A stretch of 34,238 nucleotides of DNA from Bacteroidales bacterium. Lineage in GTDB: Bacteria; Bacteroidota; Bacteroidia; Bacteroidales; Muribaculaceae. Shown here in pieces: positions 24,301 to 31,727 of the stretch. How positions within the stretch are numbered: position 1 is the first letter of the stretch; every line of letters starts with the position of its first letter. A program made the translations under genes and the position numbers. Location: positions 1 to 34,238 of the forward strand of contig JAJBVP010000081.1 of NCBI GenBank assembly GCA_020859755.1, in the 5' to 3' direction. The notes under the pieces are model-generated. The model was not told the DNA's origin. It did not search any database and saw nothing but the letters and a program-made list of their open reading frames with translations.

Positions 24301-25391
24301 TGGTTGTGCTCCCAATCGGCCTTGGCCTGTTGCTCCATCTCGTAGGTCCACGAGTAAATCTCGTCCTCCGAGAAATCGGCGAGCATGTTGTAAGGTGTGC
24401 CTGAGAGGTAGAGGGTTCGGATTTGAGGGTTGGCGCTTTGGATGGAGCGGATCACCTGTTGTCCCAGGGCTGTACGAGTACCCTCGTGGGCCTCATCCAC
24501 GATCAGGATATCCCAAGGGGTGGTAAACACCTCTTTATTCTTCTTAAAAGTGCCTTTAGCATCCCAAGAGCCTCGAAGATCCTGAATAGAGGCGAAATAG
24601 ATATAATGGGCATCGCTTTTTTGAGCCATTTCCTCGGCCGTGGCGATTGGTTTTACTCGAGTCGGGTCGAAGTTTTTGCCATCCTCCTTGTTGTGGAAAG
24701 AATAATACCAATTTGCTTCAAAAGGCAACAGGTCGAAATCCTTGAACCAACCGTCCCTCACCGCAGGGCGATGGGTGATAATCAGGGCACGCTTGGGAGC
24801 CATTTTGCGCAATACCTCGAGCGTGCACAATGTCTTACCGAACCGCATCTTGGCATGCCAAAGCATCTTGCCAGGGTGTTGGAATCGGTTGAGAGTGCGC
24901 GAAATAGCGTCGTGCTGCTCGTCACGGAAGGTGATTTTGGGCTTGGTGACGGGGGTAATTTTCTTGTGGTCCTCGGGATTGAGGGATTGGCGCTCCTCTT
25001 TGACAGCCTGAATGGCTAATTTGGCGGTTTCTAAGTCGACGTAATACCACTCCTGAGGCTGGGAATCCAAGCCTGGGAACTCCACCTTGGAATATCCACT
25101 GGCCTCCAATACAGCATGTACACGCTTGTCATTGAAAACCATGTAATCGTCTCCCTTTTTATAGTAGGCAATTTCGGTATGGAGCAATTGATAGGGAACA
25201 GCCGCGGTAACCACCTCTTCATTGATACGCTTTCTGGCTGCTTCGTTCAACTCCATACAATTGGGCTCCAACCACTGGCCGATTTTGGCGTCCACGGTGG
25301 TTTGCCCAATTTTAAGCATGCCTTTGTGTCCTTCGTCAGGGATGGCGAAGACGTAGATTAAGACGTATTTGAAGGTGGCGATAGTAGTCAT
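21318..25391 (-). CDS. Fused nuclease-helicase-methylase restriction-modification protein
   Basis: N-terminus LIYVFAIPDEGHKGMLKIGQTT...AARKRI...DKRVHAVLEASGY (GIY-YIG/T5orf172-like); helicase motifs KMRFGKT, LIVDEAHEG, LYLSGTPYNML, GRLTTGVSIPEWSGVFML, QTIFRAQT; methylase motif IV FKAIVGNPPYQVMDGG; C-terminal TRD-like region. Confidence 0.85.
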   Translation of the reverse strand: MTTIATFKYVLIYVFAIPDEGHKGMLKIGQTTVDAKIGQWLEPNCMELNEAARKRINEEVVTAAVPYQLLHTEIAYYKKGDDYMVFNDKRVHAVLEASGYSKVEFPGLDSQPQEWYYVDLETAKLAIQAVKEERQSLNPEDHKKITPVTKPKITFRDEQHDAISRTLNRFQHPGKMLWHAKMRFGKTLCTLEVLRKMAPKRALIITHRPAVRDGWFKDFDLLPFEANWYYSFHNKEDGKNFDPTRVKPIATAEEMAQKSDAHYIYFASIQDLRGSWDAKGTFKKNKEVFTTPWDILIVDEAHEGTRTALGQQVIRSIQSANPQIRTLYLSGTPYNMLADFSEDEIYSWTYEMEQQAKADWEHNHPTEPNPYADLPRLEVHTYKLDEFADYQPDQNNDYFNFAEFFRVEDDQFVHEKDVRRFLDLLCDESKPETCYPYSNDAFRYSLSHTLWVVPGVKAAAALSKMIQSHPTLKQYTVVNVAGEGDELAQDDIDAKKQDKLEKDALRKVQTAIANNPKTITLSCGRLTTGVSIPEWSGVFMLSGGEKISAAFYLQTIFRAQTATRRNVMPKKAVCYAFDFAPDRILMVINDMVHHQSHPSQVADIDGIPMTQVSAEKAYKDVLRFYAIIAHEGSRERNYDTVTLMQSIGRAYSDHVIRRGFRDKRMFVDLGTLTEKQRKAIQDVGLKMQKAGHVLDDPSGSGTITLSSTFPKDKPNPGKGTGKPGNGKQTPSTSKKGSKKSDPARQALAVLTNIYVRMPMLVFGADIPPDEDITLHRLLEIVDDESLEVFMPKGVGRKELESLLDAGVLNEEIFSSAAKMVRDRTIAADSLSVTERTKAIAEMIANFRFPDKETVLTPWRVVNMHLADTIGGYDFFDSATHRVHLEEPQLVNQEGVTDDWLNTPDLKVLEINSKSGLYPLWITYTIFRQRKQSSLFPSDTPEEEQALWREVVGCNVYVLCKSEMAAMITRRVLLGYQGGAHHVRSWYATKDLIEDVKKNPSHVVTCLRGGYNFWDINPTDMKTQEKKDLKFKAIVGNPPYQVMDGGTDRGAVPVYQHFVDLARSLSPTYVSMIMPARWYAGGRGLDDFRSSMMQDTHLRKLADYELSKDLFPAVDIAGGLCVFLWNNDYKGPCTIINNVALKNKEESRYLNEFGVLIRSNAAIPILRKILDHEPKFLNELVLPINPFGFRTYFRGSENGDVRILTSQGWSKINRSEIKKGNDLVDSYKIIIGRFVPSNGEMSVKPGEGYRVITEPKILVPGEINTETYIDTAAFETENEANNYKKYLRTKFARYLLRQGVTSVNVTKECFAFVPMQDFASNEEIDWKKEVDGIDRQLYDKYGLSDEEVDFIESMIKPM

Positions 25392-25397
25392 TGAGGA

Positions 25398-26336
25398 TTA
25401 TTTATTTAGGAGAGAGACAAAGTAGATTTCGCGATGCTTGCGGCCGTGCTTGGTGTCGCCCCATTGCCTGATTTTACAGAAGACGGAGTTATCGTTTAGT
25501 CCCATAGGGTCAAAGGTTTGGCGCGGGGACATTATCACCTGGCCGGTTAAGCCATCCATCTGCCATAGGTTCCAAGAGATTATCTGTGCGATTAGGCGTT
25601 TTACATTGGTGCGAAGTTTACCCTCGTTTGGGAATTGTATGTCATGGTACTCTTTAAGAGTATCCATCAAGGCAAAGCGGGCGAGCAGCAAGTTGTCACC
25701 TTGCCATTCGAATCCATACGTGTTCTGTAAGGCAATTCTAGCCCAGCGCAGCCACTCCTTGTGGACTTTCTCGTTTTCGCCGACGATGCGGAGCTTGCGG
25801 TCGAGCAAACCTACGCGCTCCTCCACGGGGATAATCTCGCCTGTGACCGCATCGTAGCGGCTTGCCAGATAAGGGGCCTCGCCGCATGTGATCTCCAGAC
25901 GGGTGTCGCGCACATAATCGTGCCAAGTTTTCCCCTCGGGGAATTCTATATTGTTGTGATTAGTCACCCAAGCGTGGTCGGAGAACTCTTTATTGAACAC
26001 CTCGGAGCGTCCGAACCAAGCCTCGTCAATAAGGTTGTTCTGGGCGTTGCACACCCATGCGGGGGTGAACACCTCGGCCTTGTCGCGTACGCGCGATTTC
26101 TGGGCTTGGGCGCTCTTGAGGGAGCGGGGCTGGATGAGCATACGGTTGGCGCCGGTTATTTTCTCGACCGTGATCTCGTCGGCGGCGTGGTAACCGTCGC
26201 CCCTGGAAGCGTAATCCTCGGTGCCCCACAGGATGTTGCGTCCAGTCGTGTGGTCGAGCAACAAGGTCTCCAGCACTTCACGGCCGTGTCGGAGAAAATC
26301 GTTTTCCTGGATATCTATTTTGGCGCTGATAGGCAT
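25398..26336 (-). CDS. Restriction-modification partner subunit (methylase AdoMet-half-like, 'subunit M'-like)
   Basis: AEVFTPAWVCNAQNNLID (TPxxV motif typical of gamma N6-adenine MTases), RLEITCGEAPYLASRYD, YGFEWQGDNLLLARFALM; stop codon 6 nt from the helicase ATG. Start likely MPISAKID. Confidence 0.7.
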   Translation of the reverse strand: MPISAKIDIQENDFLRHGREVLETLLLDHTTGRNILWGTEDYASRGDGYHAADEITVEKITGANRMLIQPRSLKSAQAQKSRVRDKAEVFTPAWVCNAQNNLIDEAWFGRSEVFNKEFSDHAWVTNHNNIEFPEGKTWHDYVRDTRLEITCGEAPYLASRYDAVTGEIIPVEERVGLLDRKLRIVGENEKVHKEWLRWARIALQNTYGFEWQGDNLLLARFALMDTLKEYHDIQFPNEGKLRTNVKRLIAQIISWNLWQMDGLTGQVIMSPRQTFDPMGLNDNSVFCKIRQWGDTKHGRKHREIYFVSLLNK

Positions 26337-26450
26337 TAGTGTGTGAAGGGGCGAGGTAAGAGCCGCCGCAGTGCAAAGGTAGTGAATCTTTTCCAAAATT
26401 CCACTATTCTTTTCAACTTGCCGACATATTGCAGAGTCGGTAGTAGAAAC

Positions 26451-26491
26451 AAAATTGCCAACACTCTACGAACAAGAGCATTAGCAATTTT
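26451..26491 (-). terminator. Hairpin directly downstream of tRNA-Arg
   Basis: Minus strand AAAATTGCtAAtgCTCT tgttcgt AGAGtgTTgGCAATTTT. Confidence 0.55.
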
Positions 26492-26497
26492 GAAGGG

Positions 26498-26569
26498 TAT
26501 CCCCGTGGGGAGTCGAACCCCAATCGTCGGAACCGGAATCCGAAATTCTATCCATTGAACTACGGAGAC
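26498..26569 (-). tRNA. tRNA-Arg (anticodon CCG)
   Basis: Minus strand GTCTCCG TA GTTC AATGGATA GAAT T TCGGA TTCCGGT TCCGA CGAT TGGGG TTCGACT CCCCA CGGGGAT A; full cloverleaf, no encoded CCA. Confidence 0.93.
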
Positions 26570-26593
26570 GTTATGGGCGAATGCATCGCCTTG

Positions 26594-26632
26594 AATTGCG
26601 CGGGCGGGGCGCCCACGCTCCTTGTTTGCTAT
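26594..26632 (-). repeat. Dispersed intergenic repeat family A, inverted copy
   Basis: Reverse complement atagcaaacaaggagcgtgggcgccccgcccgcgcaatt is identical over 39 nt to 18314-18352. Confidence 0.9.
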
Positions 26633-26644
26633 CGCTTTTGGGCT

Positions 26645-26690
26645 TGCGAGGGCCGCCCAGGAGCCCGGCCGCCCAGGCTGCGCTGACGTT
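26645..26690 (+). repeat. Dispersed intergenic repeat family B
   Basis: tgcgagggccgcccaggagcccggccgcccaggctgcgctgacgtt. Confidence 0.7.
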
Positions 26691-26726
26691 TTTTGCTTTG
26701 GGATGGCAAAATTAGGGGATTTTTTG

Positions 26727-26734
26727 TAATTTTG
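26727..26734 (+). promoter_or_regulatory. Candidate -7 box for ung
   Basis: TAATTTTG matches TANNTTTG; 5 nt before the ung ATG. Confidence 0.5.
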
Positions 26735-26739
26735 CAAAT

Positions 26740-27402
26740 ATGGAAGTGAAAATAGAGAGGTCTTGGAGAGAGGCGCTGGCCGGGGAGTTTGACTCTGAGC
26801 GGTTTGCGGCGCTGGCCGGGTGGGTGCGGGAGCAGTATCGCACGCGGCGGGTATTCCCGCCCGGGGGACAGATTTTCGCGGCGTTCGACGCGTGCCCGTT
26901 CGATCGGGTGAAGGTGGTGATCCTCGGGCAGGACCCGTATCACGGGGAGGGCCAGGCCAACGGGCTATGTTTCTCGGTGGCCGAGGGGGTGCCGATGCCT
27001 CCGTCGCTTCTGAATATTTTCAAGGAGGTGCACGACGACACTGGCGCGCCGATACCCGAGAGCGGCGACCTGAGTCGCTGGGCGCGTCAGGGGGTGCTGC
27101 TTCTTAACGCGACATTGACGGTGGAGGCCCACAAGGCCGGGTCGCACCAGGGTCGCGGGTGGGAGGAGTTGACCGACGAGGCCGTGCTACGGTTGGCCCG
27201 CGACCGTGAGCATCTGGTGTTCATGCTGTGGGGGTCGTACGCGGCCCGCAAGGGGGCGTTCATCGACCGGGGGCGCCACTTGGTGTTGACGTCGCCTCAT
27301 CCGTCGCCGTTGTCGGCTTATCGCGGTTTTTTCGGTAATCATCATTTTTCACAAGCCAACGCCTACCTGGAGGCGCATGGCCAAACTCCGATACAATGGT
27401 AG
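26740..27402 (+). CDS. ung: Uracil-DNA glycosylase
   Basis: VKVVILGQDPYHGEGQANGLCFSV, GVLLLNATLTVEAHKAGSHQGRGWE, LVFMLWGSYAARKG, LTSPHPSPLSAYRGFFGNHHFSQAN. Confidence 0.97.
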   Translation: MEVKIERSWREALAGEFDSERFAALAGWVREQYRTRRVFPPGGQIFAAFDACPFDRVKVVILGQDPYHGEGQANGLCFSVAEGVPMPPSLLNIFKEVHDDTGAPIPESGDLSRWARQGVLLLNATLTVEAHKAGSHQGRGWEELTDEAVLRLARDREHLVFMLWGSYAARKGAFIDRGRHLVLTSPHPSPLSAYRGFFGNHHFSQANAYLEAHGQTPIQW

Positions 27403-27800
27403 AGAAACGTACACTTGAGGAGCGTTTGGAGCGTGCCCGCGAGTTGCATCGCGCGGGGTATAATTGCGCGCAGTGCGTGCTGATGGTATTTGACGATGTG
27501 CATGGGTTGCAGGCCCCTGACGCGGCTCGCGTGTCGGCGGCTTTCGGAGCCGGTTTCGGCGGTCAGAGGCAGCTGTGCGGGGCGGTGTCGGGCATGGGCG
27601 CGATGCTGGGGTTGATGCGTTACACCGGTCCTGAGGTGAAGAAGGCTACTTACGATCACGCGACGGTGCTGGCCGACCGCTACAAGGCTCTGAACGGTTC
27701 GATCGTGTGTGGCGAGTTGCTTCAGTCGCGCCGCAAGCCGTGCATGGGGCTGATCGAGGACGCTATCGGGATACTACATAAGGAGTTTTGCGATGAATAG
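27396..27800 (+). CDS. C_GCAxxG_C_C family redox-type protein
   Basis: GYNCAQCVLMVF...GAGFGGQRQLCGAVSGMGAMLGL...C; start overlaps the ung stop. Confidence 0.85.
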   Translation: MVEKRTLEERLERARELHRAGYNCAQCVLMVFDDVHGLQAPDAARVSAAFGAGFGGQRQLCGAVSGMGAMLGLMRYTGPEVKKATYDHATVLADRYKALNGSIVCGELLQSRRKPCMGLIEDAIGILHKEFCDE

Positions 27801-29043
27801 GCTGGCGGCGTTGGTAGTGGCGGCGTTGCCGCTGTGGGCGTGGGCTGTAGAGGACACGTCGACGCAGGTTTACGACATGCGGGTGAAGTCGCTTCAGGTG
27901 AAATACGAGGGGGACGCGCTTGCCCCGGCGGTGATCACCCTGGGCGGGGGCGATCGCATCGTGGTGGACTTCGACCGACTTGGCGAGGAGCGCGATTATC
28001 TGCGCTACTCTCTGACGCATTGCAACGCCGACTGGCAGCCGTCGCGGCTCGTGGAGCTGGAGTATCTCGACGGTTTCAACGAGGGGATCATTGACGATTA
28101 CCAATTCTCGCGCGCCACGACCGTGCATTACACCCATTACCAATTGGCGATTCCCAACGAGCAGACGACGCTGAAGGTGTCGGGCAACTACCTGCTGAAG
28201 GTGTGGGACGAGACCGATCCCGACGAGCCGCTGTTCCAGGCCCGGTTTATGGTCACCGAGGGAGGCGCCGAGATCACTGGCGACGTGCTGGCGATTACCG
28301 ACGTGGATCATCTCGACAAGCACCAGCAACTGTCGCTTGTTGTGGACACCGAGCGGGCGGGCGTGGCCGACAATTACAACGACCTGATAATCGTGATCAC
28401 GCAGGACGGGCGCGAGGACAACAAGCGGGTGCTGCTGCATCCCTTGCGGGCCAACCGCACGCGTGCCTACTACGAGCATCTGCCCCAACTGATCTTCCCC
28501 GCGGGCAACGAGTATCGCCGCTTCGAGACGGTATCGACCTACTACCCCGGCATGCGCGTGGCCGACATCGGCTTTTACGACCCGTATTACAATTTCACCC
28601 TGGATACCGACCAGCAACGCTCGGACGGCCGCTACGAGTACGACCAGACGCAGTACGGCCGATACACGATACGCGAGTACAACTCGACGGAGAGCGACAT
28701 CGACGCCGATTACGGGGTGGTGCATTTCACCCTCGATTACCCTTACCGCGACGACGTGGATATTTTTATCGACTCCGACGCGTTCCAGAGGCGTTTCGAC
28801 CCTGAGTCGCGCATGGTGTACAATCGGGCAACCGGGCTGTGGCACCGCTCGGCGTTGCTGAAACAGGGCAATTACAATTACCAGTATCTGGCGGTGCCCC
28901 GCGGGTCGATGCTGGGCTCGACGGCCGAAGTGGAGGGCGATTATTACCCTACCCGCAACGAGTATGTGGTATACGTCTACCACCGCGCTCCGGGCTCGCG
29001 CTACGATCGCCTGATCGGTGTTACACCCTTATATTCATTCTAA
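27793..29043 (+). CDS. DUF5103 / type IX secretion system plug-like protein
   Basis: VYDMRVKSLQVKYEGD..., RYSLTHCNADWQPSRLVELEYLDGFNEGIIDDYQFSRATTVHYTHYQLAIPNE. Confidence 0.85.
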   Translation: MNRLAALVVAALPLWAWAVEDTSTQVYDMRVKSLQVKYEGDALAPAVITLGGGDRIVVDFDRLGEERDYLRYSLTHCNADWQPSRLVELEYLDGFNEGIIDDYQFSRATTVHYTHYQLAIPNEQTTLKVSGNYLLKVWDETDPDEPLFQARFMVTEGGAEITGDVLAITDVDHLDKHQQLSLVVDTERAGVADNYNDLIIVITQDGREDNKRVLLHPLRANRTRAYYEHLPQLIFPAGNEYRRFETVSTYYPGMRVADIGFYDPYYNFTLDTDQQRSDGRYEYDQTQYGRYTIREYNSTESDIDADYGVVHFTLDYPYRDDVDIFIDSDAFQRRFDPESRMVYNRATGLWHRSALLKQGNYNYQYLAVPRGSMLGSTAEVEGDYYPTRNEYVVYVYHRAPGSRYDRLIGVTPLYSF

Positions 29044-29044
29044 T

Positions 29045-29629
29045 ATGCTACAGATAGGAGACAAGCTGGTGTCGTTGGACTTGGTGGAGCGATGGTTCTG
29101 CTGCGACCTGGATGCGTGCCACGGCGATTGCTGCATCGAGGGCGACGCCGGGGCGCCGATCACCAAGGAGGAGTATCAGAAGATCAAGGAGTTGGTACCC
29201 GTGGTGTGGGACCGGCTTACGCCGCGCGCCCAGGAGGAGATCGCGCGCCGTGGCGTGGGTTACATCGACCAGGAGGGCGACCTTGTGACCACGATTGTCG
29301 ACGACCGCGATTGCGTGTTCACCTGCTACGCCCCCGGGGGGATGTGCCAGTGTGCGTTGGAAAAGGCATTTGAGGAGGGGAAGAGCGACTTCCGTAAGCC
29401 GGCGTCGTGCTACCTTTATCCCGTGAGGGTGAAAAAATACCCCACGTTCACGGCTGTCAACTATCACCGCTGGAAGATCTGCCGCCCGGCCGAGGCTTTG
29501 GGCCGCAAGCTGGGCATCCGCCTGTACCAATTCTTGAAGGAGCCGCTAATCGCACAGTACGGCCAGGAATGGTACGACGAGCTGTGCCTCACCTGCGAGG
29601 AGTATCTGCGCCAATACCCCAGCGACTAA
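29045..29629 (+). CDS. DUF3109 family protein (cysteine-rich)
   Basis: MLQIGDKLVSLDLVERWFCCDLDACHGDCCIEGDAGAPI..., CVFTCYAPGGMCQCALEKAF, KPASCYLYPVRV. Confidence 0.88.
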   Translation: MLQIGDKLVSLDLVERWFCCDLDACHGDCCIEGDAGAPITKEEYQKIKELVPVVWDRLTPRAQEEIARRGVGYIDQEGDLVTTIVDDRDCVFTCYAPGGMCQCALEKAFEEGKSDFRKPASCYLYPVRVKKYPTFTAVNYHRWKICRPAEALGRKLGIRLYQFLKEPLIAQYGQEWYDELCLTCEEYLRQYPSD

Positions 29630-30510
29630 AGCTGGGAAAGGTCGTGGCGGATTTGGGATTGGAGGGCGTCGAGGGAAGGGAAACGGCGCTCCGCGCGCAG
29701 GCGTCGCAGGAATTCCACACGCAGGGTAAGGCCGTAAAGATTGCCTTGATAGTTGGGGATATGGGCCTCGATGGACAGGCGCGGGTTGCTGTCGGAGTCA
29801 ACGGTGGGACGGTAGCCCACGTTGACCAACGCGCGGCGGGGTGTTGTCTCCCCCTCGATTGTCACCTCGGCGGCGTACACGCCCGTGGCGGGTATTGCCA
29901 TGGTAGGCTCCAAGGGGACGATGTTGGCGGTGGGGAAACCGATAGTGCGTCCGAGCGCTTGACCGTGGGTGACAGTGCCGGAAAGCGAGTAGGGTCGGCC
30001 AAGCAATTCGGCGGCAACGTCGGCCTTCCCCTCCGATAGCAACGCGCGCACAGCCGATGAACTTACTGGCAACTCCCCTTCAGGACGGTATTCGGGGGCT
30101 TGTATCACCTCTATACCAAGGTCTTGCGCCACGGCTCGGTATTGGTTGATGGTGGTGAGTCGGTCGCTCCCGAAATTGTGGTTGTAACCCATCAGAAGCG
30201 CCTTTACTCCGTAATCTTCGGCGAGGAATTGGAGGAATTCCCGGGCGGTAAGTGAGCGCAGTCGCTCGTTAAAGGGAAGGACGAGCAGCTCCATGCCGTC
30301 GGCCTCGATCATCGAGCGCTTGCGGTGCAGCTCAAGGAGTTGGGGTGGCACACGGTCGGGGGCGATCACCGATAGCGGATGGCGATCGAAGGTCACCACC
30401 AGGGGTCGAAGCCCTCGCTTCATCCCCTCGGTTCGCAGCATCGAAAGCAGGAACCGATGCCCGAGGTGGAGCCCGTCAAACGTGCCGATAACCGCTATTC
30501 GCTTGTCCAT
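29626..30510 (-). CDS. ribF: Bifunctional riboflavin kinase / FAD synthetase
   Basis: IAVIGTFDGLHLGHRFLL, LLMGYNHNFGSDR, VSSSAVRALLSEGKADVAAELLGRPYSLSGTVTHGQALGRTIGFPTANI. ATG at 30510; the track start at 30513 is a TTG. Confidence 0.95.
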   Translation of the reverse strand: MDKRIAVIGTFDGLHLGHRFLLSMLRTEGMKRGLRPLVVTFDRHPLSVIAPDRVPPQLLELHRKRSMIEADGMELLVLPFNERLRSLTAREFLQFLAEDYGVKALLMGYNHNFGSDRLTTINQYRAVAQDLGIEVIQAPEYRPEGELPVSSSAVRALLSEGKADVAAELLGRPYSLSGTVTHGQALGRTIGFPTANIVPLEPTMAIPATGVYAAEVTIEGETTPRRALVNVGYRPTVDSDSNPRLSIEAHIPNYQGNLYGLTLRVEFLRRLRAERRFPSLDALQSQIRHDLSQL

Positions 30511-31142
30511 CAAAGTTTTCTGATTAACGTTAGGCCATCTCTCAGGGGGAGAATCACCCGCTCAACCCGAGGGTCACGGGCCACAAGGTCGTTGAAGCGG
30601 AGGATGCCCGACGTTTGTGGCTCGCGCATGGCTTTTGGATCTACTACCTTGCTGTCCCACAGCGTGTTGTCGGCCAGAATCAACCCTCCTTTGCGTAACA
30701 GCGGGAGGGCCATCTCGTAGTATTCGTCGTAGTGGCGCTTGTTTGCGTCAATCACGATTATATCCCAATCGGCTGGCAATGAGGGGGCTATCTCCATGGC
30801 ATCGCCGATGTGCAGGGCAACCTTATAGCCTTGTGGAGATTTGGACAAATTGCTGATTATCAATTTTTCCAGCTCGTCGTCCACCTCGATTGTGTGCACC
30901 TCTCCGTCGTCAGGCAAACCCTCGGCGAGCGACAGGGCTGAATAGCCCACATAGGTGCCGACCTCGAGCACGCGCTTGGCCCCGGTGATGGCGGCCAGCA
31001 TTTTGAGCAAACGCCCTTGGAGATGACCCGAGCACATGTGGCCGTAGGCCAGCGCCGCGTGGGCGTGGCGGTTGATCTCCCTAAGCTCTTGAGGCTCAGG
31101 GTCGATATGGGCCAAAATGTACTCCTCGAGTTGCTCGGTCAT
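30510..31142 (-). CDS. SAM-dependent O-methyltransferase (catechol-O-MT-like)
   Basis: GAKRVLEVGTYVGYSALSLAEGLP, VHTIEVDDE, WDIIVIDANKRHYDEYYEMALPLLRKGGLILADNTLWDSKV. Likely ATG at 31142 (MTEQLEEY). Confidence 0.9.
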   Translation of the reverse strand: MTEQLEEYILAHIDPEPQELREINRHAHAALAYGHMCSGHLQGRLLKMLAAITGAKRVLEVGTYVGYSALSLAEGLPDDGEVHTIEVDDELEKLIISNLSKSPQGYKVALHIGDAMEIAPSLPADWDIIVIDANKRHYDEYYEMALPLLRKGGLILADNTLWDSKVVDPKAMREPQTSGILRFNDLVARDPRVERVILPLRDGLTLIRKL

Positions 31143-31582
31143 TACTCCTCCACAGCTTTCAACAATCCTCTGACGGCCAACGAGTAACTGTCCACGCCAA
31201 AACCAGCGACCACACCCTTGCACACGGCGGCGATCATCGAATGGTGGCGGAACTCCTCGCGGCGATGGACGTTGGAGATGTGCACCTCCACCACGGGGGC
31301 CGGGATGGCGGCGATAGCGTCGCGCAGGGCTACCGACGTGTGGGTGTAAGCCCCTGCGTTAAAGGCGATTCCGATGACTTCCGGCTCATCCCAAGTGGCG
31401 TGCAAGCGCTCGATCAGAGCGCCCTCGTGATTGCTCTGGAAATACTCGATGTCGACATCGGGAAACTCCTTGCGCAGGCCCTGGAGCACGGCGTCCATGC
31501 CCTCGGAACCGTACACTCCCGGCTCGCGGCGTCCCAACAGATTGAGGTTGGGACCATTCAGTACCAATACCTTTGTTTTCAT
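31142..31582 (-). CDS. aroQ: Type II 3-dehydroquinate dehydratase
   Basis: VLVLNGPNLNLLGRREPGVYG, FNAGAYTHTSVALRDAI, VEVHISNVHRREEFRHHSMIA, GFGVDSYSLAVRGL. Confidence 0.96.
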   Translation of the reverse strand: MKTKVLVLNGPNLNLLGRREPGVYGSEGMDAVLQGLRKEFPDVDIEYFQSNHEGALIERLHATWDEPEVIGIAFNAGAYTHTSVALRDAIAAIPAPVVEVHISNVHRREEFRHHSMIAAVCKGVVAGFGVDSYSLAVRGLLKAVEE

Positions 31583-31587
31583 ACCGC

Positions 31588-31595
31588 AAAGTTAC
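31588..31595 (-). promoter_or_regulatory. Candidate -7 box for aroQ
   Basis: Minus strand TAACTTTG, 5 nt before the aroQ ATG. Confidence 0.5.
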
Positions 31596-31727
31596 TAACC
31601 CGCTGTGGATTTCCACGTTAATAAAAGTTATTTGTAGGTCCCTGAAATCTTTACTACATTCGTGGGAGAGATATCGATGGCGAGTTCACCTACTGGACCG
31701 AGGACATGATCATCGCCACGTGCGGCG

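Noticed and set aside
26336-26737. 133-aa minus-strand ORF crossing the tRNA-Arg
   Set aside because: Overlaps a convincing tRNA and repeats; composition not protein-like.
27763-28983. 406-aa minus-strand ORF opposite the DUF5103 gene
   Set aside because: Shadow ORF; the plus strand has consistent family motifs and operon overlaps.
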